Shown here piece after piece: positions 56,217-64,000 of a DNA stretch of 64,000 bases. Below the pieces are notes generated by a model that searched no databases, was not told the origin of the DNA, and saw only the letters and a list, made by a program, of their open reading frames with translations. Made by a program: the position numbers and the translations under genes. The stretch covers positions 96,748 to 160,747 of the forward strand of contig JBBPTG010000051.1 in assembly GCA_038093975.1 (NCBI GenBank), given 5' to 3'. Position 1 is the stretch's first letter. Every line of letters starts with the position of its first letter. This DNA comes from Chalciporus piperatus (taxonomy: Eukaryota; Basidiomycota; Agaricomycetes; Boletales; Boletaceae).

Positions 56217-56993
56217 GTGTACTTCCCATCTTTTCACGCCACTCTTCTCCCTTTCCGGTCCGGGAGGTACTCGCAAGCCGAGAACCTAGACCATCCTTAC
56301 GTAGCCTCAGTAGTAGCTAGGCACGGACGGGTCACCGCGATCCCGACCATAGTTGAGACAGAGCCGGAGGCCGCTGCAGACGCACGGATCCCAGTGGGTG
56401 AAGAAGAACCCGCTAGACTCCTCTCACCATTCAGCAGGACGCTGAAAGCGCTCACGGCATTAGAGCCAGAGCAGTTCTACTTTGGAAAGAACTCAGACGG
56501 AGGTTACGCAACCTACCACGACGCGTCGATAGCATACGCCCAGGGGCTGCTATTCGACGGGATACTCGGAGACTTCGACAGACCAGCGTCGGTCAGCCAA
56601 GAGTCACTCATCAGCGAAGAGTTCGACCCCAACGACCAGACGCCTATCGCCCCCTCGATCCCACTCCCCGCTCCATCCCCATTAGTCGTACCACGTGGGT
56701 TGTCAGAGAAGGCACCCTCGTTGCCGAAAACCGCATCCGCTACCTCTAGCGTCAAAAGGAGACTCGAAGAGTTTGACGAAGAGGTTAGAACCCCAAAGAG
56801 AGAGAGAGACGTAATCACAGGACCAGAGAGACCTGTACCGGCTAGGCCGATCAAGAAGATAAAGATCCCCGCCGCCTTCCGGAGAAAGATCATACGCACA
56901 GAAGTAGGAAACATAAACGATCCTGAGAAGATCTCTAGAATAGTCCTACGTGCCAAGCACCCCAAACTCCCCCAACCCCGCTACAAGTATTAG
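56217..56993 (+). CDS. Open frame of 258 codons without ATG, before gag
   Basis: Opens after a TAG at 56214-56216 and closes with three in-frame stops in a row (TAG TAG TAA, 56991-56999), with the gag ATG three bases later. The predicted protein has no Met at all. It is acidic and Pro-rich in the middle and has basic runs near the end (TPKRERD, KKIKIP). Nothing like a known Gag, protease or accessory domain is visible. It may be translated from a non-AUG start or joined by splicing to an upstream ATG, or it may be an untranslated leader that stays open by chance. The length and the sharp triple stop argue for real coding. Confidence 0.5.
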   Translation: MYFPSFHATLLPFRSGRYSQAENLDHPYVASVVARHGRVTAIPTIVETEPEAAADARIPVGEEEPARLLSPFSRTLKALTALEPEQFYFGKNSDGGYATYHDASIAYAQGLLFDGILGDFDRPASVSQESLISEEFDPNDQTPIAPSIPLPAPSPLVVPRGLSEKAPSLPKTASATSSVKRRLEEFDEEVRTPKRERDVITGPERPVPARPIKKIKIPAAFRRKIIRTEVGNINDPEKISRIVLRAKHPKLPQPRYKY

Positions 56994-57001
56994 TAGTAAC
57001 A

Positions 57002-58189
57002 ATGTCACAAACTGCACTCCCAGCTGAACTCGCAGCAAGCCTTTCCGCTCTCGCTCAGAATCACAATCAGGACTTAGCCGCTCTAGGAGCGCACCTCAGG
57101 CTCTTCTTAGAATTCCAAACAGATTCATTACGAGATGAAAGACTCAGAAATCAGACATTACGAGATGATCTCGATCAAGCAACAGATCAGATCAGGGCGA
57201 TCCTTAATACGCCAGCAGCCCCAGCTCCAGCAGGAGCAGTACCACCAGCCGAACCAAGGCTATCGAAAATCGTAGCTGACCCAGGAGACTATGACGGGTC
57301 CAAAGGCAAAAAGTTTGAAGAATGGTGGATGAGAGTACGCTCCTGGCGAGCGGAAAACATCAGAGTACTTGCCGGGATGGCCGGAATAAAGGCAACCCTT
57401 AGCCGAATGAAAGGCGGGGACGCCGGAGACTTCGCACGTGCCACCATGGCACAGATCTTAGATGGGACAACCCATACTTGGAATGACTTCGAGAAAATGA
57501 TGACGGATCGGTTCCGTTCATCAAACGAACAAGAATATCATCGCAAGATGATCATGGGTTTGAAACAGCACGACATGAAATTCGCTAGTTTCATAACCAA
57601 ATTCGAGATCCACAGAGCGATGGATGGATGGGATGATGAACGTCACATCGAAATCCTGGAGCGCAACGCGGATCAAGAATCAGTCAAATTCCTACTTGAG
57701 AATGTGGGAAGATACGACAATTACGAAACCTTTGTTGAAGCAATCCGCGCTCGCTGTAACAGGAAAGAGCTATTCTCATACATCAAAGCAGGCACGGCAG
57801 ACAGAATCACACGCCGTGACCCTAACGCAATGGACGTTGACGCCGTCCAAACTAAGAAACCAAACGGAGACAGGAAGCCCAAATGCTTCAACTGTGGCAA
57901 GGACCACTTCGTCAGAGACTGCAAGGAACCCAAGACCAAATGCTCAGAATGCGGCTGGTCTAGAGGAGAGCACAAACGTATGTGCAAAAAGTACAAAGCA
58001 CCAAGGAACGTTCGCTTCACAGAAGAGCACACCTCCTGGGATGAGGATAAAAGCACCGAAACTCCTAAGCCAAACAAGGGCAAAGGAAAAGAAATGGATT
58101 GGGTACGAGCTACCCGAGGCATGGGTCTGGAAGAAGCAAAGGCTTGGTTCCAGGACTACATCACCCTTACCGACAAGTCGGAAAACTGA
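57002..58189 (+). CDS. gag: Gag polyprotein
   Basis: 395 residues. N-terminal coiled coil (RLFLEFQTDSLRDERLRNQT), a retrotransposon-gag core (IVADPGDYDGSKGKKFEEWW ... FARATMAQILDGTTHTWNDF ... MIMGLKQHDMKFASFITKFE), then a knuckle CFNCGKDHFVRDC with Cys-x2-Cys-x3-His-x4-Cys spacing (one residue shorter than the usual CCHC) and a second Cys/His cluster CSECGWSRGEHKRMC. A Lys-rich tail leads into the pol overlap. Stop TGA at 58187-58189. Confidence 0.9.
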   Translation: MSQTALPAELAASLSALAQNHNQDLAALGAHLRLFLEFQTDSLRDERLRNQTLRDDLDQATDQIRAILNTPAAPAPAGAVPPAEPRLSKIVADPGDYDGSKGKKFEEWWMRVRSWRAENIRVLAGMAGIKATLSRMKGGDAGDFARATMAQILDGTTHTWNDFEKMMTDRFRSSNEQEYHRKMIMGLKQHDMKFASFITKFEIHRAMDGWDDERHIEILERNADQESVKFLLENVGRYDNYETFVEAIRARCNRKELFSYIKAGTADRITRRDPNAMDVDAVQTKKPNGDRKPKCFNCGKDHFVRDCKEPKTKCSECGWSRGEHKRMCKKYKAPRNVRFTEEHTSWDEDKSTETPKPNKGKGKEMDWVRATRGMGLEEAKAWFQDYITLTDKSEN

Positions 58190-61100
58190 AACCCCTTTCA
58201 CACGCATCTGGGTGTGTGAGAGGATCTCGCTACGGACCACTAGAAATAGAAAACTCCGTCGATGATGACACGGATGACACATTAGTTTCCAATATTACTT
58301 TGCCGACAGAGGAGTCCCTTGATGGGCTCGGCCCGGGCGTTACACGGGTGCTTAATTCCTCTATTTCCCCCTCTCCCACACAAATCCCAGACAATGCTTT
58401 CGTGCGCTCGTTCGCGCCGGAACGCGAAATACTTCTCGCAATCAAGATTCGTCCTGAAACAAGTCGGACATTCATTCCACTTACGGCACTCCTTGACTCA
58501 GGAGCAAATGCCATATTCATAGATCGCCAGTGGGCGAAATCACATCACATTCCCTTGACAAAGTTACGTCATGCAATTCCCGTTTACAACGTGGACGGAA
58601 CAAGGAATTCCGCTGGTTCTATTACGCACTCAGCCGAGCTAGTGCTAGATTACGAAGGACACCGCGAAGAAGTCACTGCGGAGGTCACAGATCTTGGCAA
58701 GAACGCCTTCATACTCGGATTCTTATGGCTGAAACGTCATAATCCGGACATTAACTGGAGTAAGGGAACAGTCAAAATGACTCGTTGCCCACACACGTGT
58801 GCCCTACTCCAAGAAAGGCCAAACCTAGATATCCAAGATCCAGATCACCAGGAACGAGATTCCCAGTATTCTGCATACTCCGCTATCCATGCGCTTGACG
58901 CGCAAATTCCCAAAGAAAAGGAAAAGACCGTGGAGGAAATGGTCCCAAAAGAGTACCACAAATTCCTCAAAGTGTTCTCTAAAGGAGAATCAGAGCGCAT
59001 GCCCTTACGCAAGCCGTGGGATCACGCTATTGATCTAAAAGAGACGTTCAAACCTAAAAAGGGTAGACTGATACCACTTTCGGAAACGGAACAGAAGGAA
59101 GTCAGCGACTTCATCGATGATCAGCTCAAAAAGGGCTACATCGCGCCTTCTAAATCCCCCCAAACGTCACCAGTCTTCTTTGTCCCTAAAAAGGATGGAC
59201 GTAAACGCATGGTACAGGACTACCGTTACCTAAACGAACACACGGTCAAAAATAACTATCCATTACCGTTGATCGGCCAACTCGTCGACAAGCTCAAAGG
59301 AGCTAAATTATTCACAAAGATGGATCTCAGATGGGGATACAACAACGTTCGCATCAAAGAAGGCGATGAATGGAAGGCCGCCTTCGTTTGCTTCCGTGGT
59401 TCTTTCGAACCCCGAGTCATGTACTTCGGTCTCTGTAACTCCCCCGGCACATTCCAAGCGATGATGAACGAGATCTTCGCAGACATGGAAGACGTGCTCG
59501 TCGTCTACATAGACGATTTGATGATCTTTACCAAAACAGAAAATCAGGCAGAACATGACAAAATCGTGCTTGAAGTTCTTCGCAGACTGGAAGAAAATGA
59601 CCTATTCGTGAAACCCGAAAAATGCAATTTCCGCGTATCGGAGGTAGAATTCCTTGGAATGATCGTAGGAAAAGATGGGATAAAAATGGATCAATCTAAA
59701 GTCACCGCCATACTGGAATGGCCAGAGCCGAAGAACGTCAAAGGCGTAAGAAGCTTCCTAGGTTTAGCAAACTTCTATCGAAGGTTCATTCAAGACTACG
59801 CGCAAGTCGCACGTCCTCTCAATGACCTAACCAAAAAGGAACAAGCCTTCGTATGGGATGACAAATGTCAAATAGCGTTTGATACGCTGAAAAAGAGTTT
59901 CACCTCAGCTCCCATACTCGCCTTCCCTGACGGCAACTGTCAATTCCGCTTAGAATGCGATGCATCTAATTACGCAACAGGCGCAGTCTTATCTATTCTG
60001 AAAGAAGACAAATGGCACCCGGTTGCCTATTCATCTCATTCCATGACTCCGCAAGAACGGAATTATCCTATCGCCGATAAAGAAATGCTCTCAGTCATTC
60101 AGGCACTAGAGCAATGGCGACATTACCTAGAAGGTGCTAAACACCAGTTTGAGATCTGGAACGACCACGCAAACCTGCAGTGGTTCATGACGAGACAGGA
60201 TCTCAACCGACGACAAGCGCGCTGGGCGCAATATCTATCTAGATTCAATATGCTCTGGGTTTACAAACCTGGACCTTCTATGGCAAAAGCTGACGCTCTC
60301 TCACGACGAGAAGACCACGCCGTCGGAGTTGAAAATGACAATAAAGGAATATTGGTCATTACTCCCGAAGATATCCGCACAGTCGTCCTAACAGATGAAG
60401 GGGCACGGATCAAACAGAGAATCTTCCTTGCAACGTGCAAGCTATCTGAGACAGAAGTTCAGAAGTTCCAAAAGAAGGGCATTCATGAGAAGCTTGATGG
60501 CTTACTCTATGACGAAGAAGATCGGATGTACATTCCGGAAGATAACATACTCCGAATGGACATCATTCGTCTACACCATGACGTACCAGCTGCAGGACAT
60601 CCTGGTTATGAGAAAACGCTAGAACTCATCCAACGATCTTACATGTGGCCTGGACTCGCCACTCTCGTAAAAGAATACGTATCTCACTGTCAGACCTGCC
60701 AGAGATTCAAAGGAACGAATCAGGCACCTGCAGGTCTTCTCCAACCCTTACCGGTTCCTAGAGGACCCTGGCAACACATCACTGCGGATTTCATTACGGG
60801 TTTACCCGAATCACGTGGTTTTAATGCAATCTTGACGGTAGTGGATCGCTTCTCGAAAGAAGTCGAACTCATACCATGCACAAAAACGTGTTCGGCCCTA
60901 GAAACCGCTCGCCTATTCCTTTCTCACGTATGGAAGCATCATGGACTTCCTTTATCCATCACATCAGATCGAGGTCCGCAGTTCGCAGCGCAAGTCGCCA
61001 AAGAAATCAATAATGCTGTTGGTATTGATACCAAGCTCAGTACGGCATTCCATCCGCAGACGGACGGACAATCAGAAATCGTAAACAAAGAAGTTGGGAA

Positions 61101-61974
61101 GTTTCTACGAATCTACTGCTTCGATAAACAAAACCAATGGGCAGACTGGCTAGCCATCACCCAGTTCTCTATTAATAACAAATATCATACTTCAACGAAG
61201 AAATCGCCGTTTGAAGTCACACGTTCATACGAACCACGCATGGGCACAGAACCACATGCTTCTACTTCTCAGGCACCAGCTGCCAAATCATTCACAGACG
61301 CAATGCGGAAAACGCTTGCTGATGTAGAAAAGAACCTGGCCAAGGCCCAGGAACGCATGAAATCGCTAGCCGATAAGCACCGCTCGGCTGCGCCCGAATA
61401 TGAAATTGGACAGCAAGTCATGCTGTCAACCACAGACTTGCGTTTGACACGCGCATCAGACAAATTATCTGAAAAATGGCTGGGTCCATTTAAAATCATC
61501 GCCTTGGCAGGGCCAAATGCAGTAAAACTACAGCTTCCACGAGACATTCGAATCCACCCTGTGGTTAATGTCCGTCGAATCAAACCTTACAAGGACCGCC
61601 TTGACGGCCAGCCAACGGCACGGCCTGGACCAGTTCTTGTTACGGAAGAACGAGACAATGAATGGGAAGTCGACTACGTTGTTGACACACGGTACAAGGG
61701 AAAGAAACTGGAATACCTCGTGCACTGGAAAGGTTATGATGAAACCGATCGCACTTGGGAACCAAGAGCTAATTTGGCAAATGCCAAGGGTTGCTTGAAG
61801 GACTTCTACGCAAAGAATCCAGCCGCACCTCGTGCTCTATCCATTGACCCCGCAGATTTCCTATTCCTATTTCAGAAACGTCCAGAAAACCTCACGGACA
61901 ACGGACCAGCCAAAATTGATAGACTCATGGCAAACCTGTCCAGTCCATTAAAAACACGGGCTACGCCCACATAA
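58099..61974 (+). CDS. pol: Pol polyprotein: protease, RT, RNase H, integrase, chromodomain
   Basis: 1,291 codons in the -1 frame relative to gag, overlapping it by 91 bases and opening without ATG. Protease DSGA near residue 133. Reverse transcriptase with YIDD at residues 470-473. RNase H block ECDASNYATGAVLS. Integrase with His-His-Cys-Cys (HHDVPAAGHPGY ... CQTCQRF, near residue 825) and DDE (TADFITGLP, SDRGPQF, QTDGQSEIVNKEV). A GPY/F-type module (WLGPFKIIALAGPNAVKLQL) follows, then a C-terminal chromodomain from about residue 1190 (VHWKGYDETDRTWEP). No internal stop. Chromodomain integrases target histone-marked chromatin in related elements. Confidence 0.94.
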   Translation: MGTSYPRHGSGRSKGLVPGLHHPYRQVGKLKPLSHASGCVRGSRYGPLEIENSVDDDTDDTLVSNITLPTEESLDGLGPGVTRVLNSSISPSPTQIPDNAFVRSFAPEREILLAIKIRPETSRTFIPLTALLDSGANAIFIDRQWAKSHHIPLTKLRHAIPVYNVDGTRNSAGSITHSAELVLDYEGHREEVTAEVTDLGKNAFILGFLWLKRHNPDINWSKGTVKMTRCPHTCALLQERPNLDIQDPDHQERDSQYSAYSAIHALDAQIPKEKEKTVEEMVPKEYHKFLKVFSKGESERMPLRKPWDHAIDLKETFKPKKGRLIPLSETEQKEVSDFIDDQLKKGYIAPSKSPQTSPVFFVPKKDGRKRMVQDYRYLNEHTVKNNYPLPLIGQLVDKLKGAKLFTKMDLRWGYNNVRIKEGDEWKAAFVCFRGSFEPRVMYFGLCNSPGTFQAMMNEIFADMEDVLVVYIDDLMIFTKTENQAEHDKIVLEVLRRLEENDLFVKPEKCNFRVSEVEFLGMIVGKDGIKMDQSKVTAILEWPEPKNVKGVRSFLGLANFYRRFIQDYAQVARPLNDLTKKEQAFVWDDKCQIAFDTLKKSFTSAPILAFPDGNCQFRLECDASNYATGAVLSILKEDKWHPVAYSSHSMTPQERNYPIADKEMLSVIQALEQWRHYLEGAKHQFEIWNDHANLQWFMTRQDLNRRQARWAQYLSRFNMLWVYKPGPSMAKADALSRREDHAVGVENDNKGILVITPEDIRTVVLTDEGARIKQRIFLATCKLSETEVQKFQKKGIHEKLDGLLYDEEDRMYIPEDNILRMDIIRLHHDVPAAGHPGYEKTLELIQRSYMWPGLATLVKEYVSHCQTCQRFKGTNQAPAGLLQPLPVPRGPWQHITADFITGLPESRGFNAILTVVDRFSKEVELIPCTKTCSALETARLFLSHVWKHHGLPLSITSDRGPQFAAQVAKEINNAVGIDTKLSTAFHPQTDGQSEIVNKEVGKFLRIYCFDKQNQWADWLAITQFSINNKYHTSTKKSPFEVTRSYEPRMGTEPHASTSQAPAAKSFTDAMRKTLADVEKNLAKAQERMKSLADKHRSAAPEYEIGQQVMLSTTDLRLTRASDKLSEKWLGPFKIIALAGPNAVKLQLPRDIRIHPVVNVRRIKPYKDRLDGQPTARPGPVLVTEERDNEWEVDYVVDTRYKGKKLEYLVHWKGYDETDRTWEPRANLANAKGCLKDFYAKNPAAPRALSIDPADFLFLFQKRPENLTDNGPAKIDRLMANLSSPLKTRATPT
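58198..58219 (+). promoter_or_regulatory. Hairpin just after the gag stop
   Basis: TCACAC pairs with GTGTGA around a 10-base loop, 8 bases after the gag TGA. It could stimulate the -1 frame change into pol. No classic slippery heptamer is present. Confidence 0.4.
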
Positions 61975-61998
61975 ACAGTGCCAAATAGGGGAACAACA

Positions 61999-62006
61999 TA
62001 TATAAG
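61999..62006 (+). promoter_or_regulatory. TATA box in front of the 3' membrane-protein ORF
   Basis: TATATAAG lies 25 bases after the pol stop and 63 bases before the ATG at 62069. Its sequence matches the TATA of the older LTR and its spacing suits a short 5' leader. Confidence 0.55.
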
Positions 62007-62068
62007 GCCTGGATGCCCACCCACCACCCTTCATTCCCCAATAAATACTCTTCACACACTAAATCACT

Positions 62069-62539
62069 ATGGACGCATACCTCAACGGTGTTGCCTACAC
62101 TCGCCCCCTCGCTCAGACCGACAGGTCGGTCACCAAACTTCATCGTACCGCACTCCTCGCTGTCGTCAGCGCCTCCCTCTTCCTCTTGATGGCCATGCCG
62201 GTCGTCATCTATGTCCTCCTTCTCCTCCTCGTCGTCATCACGCTGGTCGTGACCCTCATCGTGCTCTACACCTCCCTCCGATTCGTTCACATGCTCGTGA
62301 CGGATCGTACCACCATCGTCGAGTACCAGATCTCGTGGAGCGAGATGTGGATGACCCTCAAAGTCATGCACCCCGACGTCTTGCCCCCTCGTTACGCAGA
62401 CGACCCCATTCCAGCCCTAGTGGCTTCACTGCAGCCGTCACGTTCACCTACCCTGGTCAATGTTCATCTTGACGTCCCTCAGAACGTAAACGCCAACGGG
62501 TGGCAACAGTGGCATGACGCAGATAACATGGAAAACTGA
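62069..62539 (+). CDS. Two-helix membrane protein between pol and the 3' LTR
   Basis: 156 residues from a real ATG. Residues 28-70 are almost wholly hydrophobic (two adjacent helices, ALLAVVSASLFLLMAMPVV and a Leu/Val/Ile-rich second one), followed by a basic-aromatic cytoplasmic-like part (WSEMWMTLKVM) and a Pro/Asn-rich end. No cysteine, no signal-peptidase site and no glycosylation sequon, so it is unlike a viral envelope glycoprotein despite the envelope position. A TATA box precedes it. The function is unknown; it could be captured host sequence or an element-specific protein. A polypurine tract follows. Confidence 0.7.
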   Translation: MDAYLNGVAYTRPLAQTDRSVTKLHRTALLAVVSASLFLLMAMPVVIYVLLLLLVVITLVVTLIVLYTSLRFVHMLVTDRTTIVEYQISWSEMWMTLKVMHPDVLPPRYADDPIPALVASLQPSRSPTLVNVHLDVPQNVNANGWQQWHDADNMEN

Positions 62540-62559
62540 TCACCTAGAAGTTGATCCAT

Positions 62560-62569
62560 AGGAAGGGGG
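62560..62569 (+). other. Polypurine tract
   Basis: AGGAAGGGGG just before the 3' LTR (three bases gap), the expected plus-strand primer. Confidence 0.75.
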
Positions 62570-62572
62570 TAG

Positions 62573-63089
62573 TGTTACGGTTCATTACGGTTCTCTCACC
62601 TTCACAGACACTTTTCGGACTTCAACGTTTCGTTCCATTCGATCTTATCTAATCTCTCTCATCTTATCTTTCAGACACGTGCTCATTCACTTTCACCATT
62701 CGCACGGTCGCCCCTTATGGTTATATTCATTCTCACGCACTGCCTTACCTTGACAGTTAATCTCCGTGCTGCGCATGGCTATACCACAACCTTTCACCTC
62801 ATGTACTTCATCTTCGCTATCTCGGCTATGCCTCACAGCCTCCTTATCTCGCTTCTATTCTCATGGGTTCAGGGTAACTCCTTATTTAGTTATAGTTAGT
62901 ACAAATATGTACAAACACATAGGATAGTATATAAACCCCAAGGAACTGCTGGTAACCCCAGCTTAGTTCACTTGGTCTTTCCCCAAGACTCAACCGTCCT
63001 ATCTCAGTTGTTCTCCACTCTCTTCTTCTAAACCGCTTCACTTGGCGATAGTGTAGACCTGATCTCAATACGAGTTTTGGGTCGTTTCA
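62573..63089 (+). repeat. 3' LTR
   Basis: 517 bp, TG...CA, about 7 differences from the 5' LTR by eye, followed by the target duplication GTGTC. Confidence 0.95.
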
Positions 63090-63209
63090 GTGTCTACAGT
63101 CTCGACAGGTTGTTCCTACATGCACACAGGGCCACAGAACCAATGCGAGTCGGGGTGTAACACTGCAATGACTAAACCTCAGGGGAGTTTGATAGGATGG
63201 CTAAATAAA

Positions 63210-63554
63210 TCAAGTTTCAACAGTGAGCTCGAGAAAGCACGGAGTGATTACCGTATACCTACTACCACCAACGTGAATCGGACGATCACTGACACTGCTA
63301 GTGGGGCTTGATATGCGGGGACGCTTAGGTGGCCTGCGGGCGACCGACATCGACTCAGAAGCATTGAAATTACTGGTCACCGATTCTTGGGCAACACCCA
63401 CGTCGAACTCGGCGTACTCATACCGCTTTCTTGCATCCTCCGCTCGATGCTTGTACAAAGTACCGAGGGCGATACTCTCTGCATACCGGGCCTCAGCAAG
63501 TTGCTGTTCAAGGCGACACACAGTACGTCTGACTCTTGCAACGTCCAATGCCAA
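63210..63554 (-). CDS. Coiled-coil ORF, possibly an exon of a repeat-associated gene
   Basis: A 114-codon frame opening upstream without ATG. It reads like a real coiled coil (ARVRRTVCRLEQQLAEARYA, YKHRAEDARKRYEYAEFDV) followed by a nuclear-type basic motif (RRPPKRPRISSP). Frame ends ...LTVET. An upstream exon would be needed for a start. Function unknown; similar short coiled-coil frames occur in mobile DNA of mushrooms, but no family is claimed. Confidence 0.45.
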   Translation of the reverse strand: MALDVARVRRTVCRLEQQLAEARYAESIALGTLYKHRAEDARKRYEYAEFDVGVAQESVTSNFNASESMSVARRPPKRPRISSPTSSVSDRPIHVGGSRYTVITPCFLELTVET

Positions 63555-63950
63555 ATGAGTGTTACGCTTGTACCGGGTAGGTCAAAGCGTAGACGCAAAA
63601 GCCTAGTCAAGGACAAGGGTTTCAAAGGTAGCCTAACGATGGGGTGTCCACGTTTAAGGCCTAGCGTCCGTTCAAGAGTGGGACGGTGACTCTCAGAAGG
63701 TTCAAAGGAAGCGAGGAAAGACCAAGCTAGATTGCGTAGGTCTAAGTTAAAGTTACAGGAGGAAACTCGAGGGTTTATATAAGTAGAGGAACAAGTTAAG
63801 GGCAGGCATGGAACTGGTCGGAATGTGTAAGAACAAGCTATGACGACTAGGAATGAGTCATGCTTGGTAAGTGTACAAGTCAGCGATGACGAAGCATGGA
63901 ATGTGAAAGAACATCGAAGAACATCCGCTGACTAAAGCAAGCAAGAAATA
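63555..63950. other. Right flank without a recognised gene
   Basis: Purine-rich sequence with a TATATAAG near 63,776 similar to the TATA of the older LTR. No coding signal. It may be a further LTR remnant. Confidence 0.3.
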
Positions 63951-63989
63951 AGAGGCCTAGGCAGGACTCGAACCAGCGACTAGGACTTA
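63951..63989 (-). tRNA. Possible 3' part of a tRNA or tRNA-like sequence (partial)
   Basis: On the minus strand the end of the window reads CTGGTTCGAGTCCTGCC, a B-box and T-arm-like signal, followed by CTAGGCC. The 5' part lies beyond the window. The T stem has one mismatch, so it may be a pseudogene. Confidence 0.35.
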
Positions 63990-64000
63990 GTACAAGGAAA

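Larger units (their letters stand above)
55587..63089 (+). mobile_element. Complete Ty3/gypsy chromovirus LTR retrotransposon
   Basis: 7,503 bp with two 517-bp LTRs (55587-56103, 62573-63089) that both begin TG and end CA. The target duplication GTGTC occurs at 55582-55586 and 63090-63094. Order inside: primer site, ATG-less frame, gag, pol (protease, reverse transcriptase, RNase H, integrase, chromodomain), a membrane-protein ORF and a polypurine tract. All coding frames are open. By eye the two LTRs differ at about 7 positions (roughly 1.4%), so the insertion is fairly young. The chromodomain and domain order place it with fungal chromoviruses. Confidence 0.95.

Noticed and set aside
58181..58189. 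GGAAAAC as a standard -1 slippery heptamer at the gag stop
   Set aside because: The first three bases are not identical, so it does not meet the X XXY YYZ rule; only the frame relation and hairpin are kept as a finding.
62069..62539. Envelope glycoprotein in the retrotransposon
   Set aside because: The protein has no cysteines, no glycosylation sequons and no cleavable signal peptide; only the position is envelope-like.
1..63989. CRISPR array, rRNA genes, biosynthetic gene cluster
   Set aside because: No spaced direct repeats, no rRNA-like sequence, and no core biosynthetic enzyme (PKS, NRPS, terpene synthase) is readable anywhere in the window.

Overview
The window looks like nuclear DNA of a mushroom-forming basidiomycete (Agaricomycetes). 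Genes are dense, on both strands, and broken by many short introns (about 45-70 nt, GT-AG with a few GC-AG). The gene set fits this lineage: F-box proteins with a coiled coil in front, a PL14-type lyase, a DOPA 4,5-dioxygenase-like protein, a class I histone deacetylase and fungal chromovirus retrotransposons.

Layout. 1-51,700 is ordinary gene-rich DNA. In order it carries the tail of an unidentified gene, ATG15 lipase (-), a secreted PL14 lyase (+), ALG2 mannosyltransferase (-), a small degenerate-looking ORF (-), an F-box protein (-), a DOPA dioxygenase-like protein (+), glutamate 5-kinase (+), PRPP synthetase (+), a Mup1-type permease (+), and an F-box gene split by a 20-bp tandem duplication (-). 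Next come PER1 (-), a Hos2-type deacetylase (+), an SLC41/MgtE transporter (-), ADA3/NGG1 (+), RNA polymerase I subunit RPA34.5 (-), a THI20-type thiamine enzyme (+), NTH1 (-) and NatC subunit MAK10 (-). A run with a mitochondrial theme follows: tryptophanyl-tRNA synthetase, an unknown protein, ribosomal protein mS33 and SUV3 helicase. The stretch ends with a secreted disordered protein, two uncharacterised lineage proteins, an SDR, a pepsin-like protease and a glyoxalase-like protein.

51,800-63,989 is a repeat island next to an intron-containing tRNA-Arg(ACG). It holds a non-autonomous hAT-like transposon with long inverted repeats and an 8-bp target duplication, and a truncated Ty3/gypsy element (LTR, primer site, gag-like ORF). 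It also holds a complete Ty3/gypsy chromovirus (55,587-63,089, 5-bp target duplication GTGTC, 517-bp LTRs). The complete element has gag and pol plus two extra frames: a 258-codon frame with no ATG before gag, and a 156-aa membrane protein between pol and the 3' LTR that has its own TATA box. Both LTR elements carry a primer site that is the exact reverse complement of their predicted mRNA 5' end, as in Tf1 self-priming.

Functional links: most genes are housekeeping (autophagy lipid breakdown, ER glycosylation and GPI remodelling, proline and nucleotide synthesis, chromatin, Pol I, thiamine, DNA repair, N-terminal acetylation, mitochondrial expression). No biosynthetic cluster or CRISPR array is visible. 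Exon-intron structures were read by eye from splice signals and protein-family continuity, so single boundaries may be off. Several open frames begin at non-ATG codons, and I placed starts at real ATGs wherever one exists.
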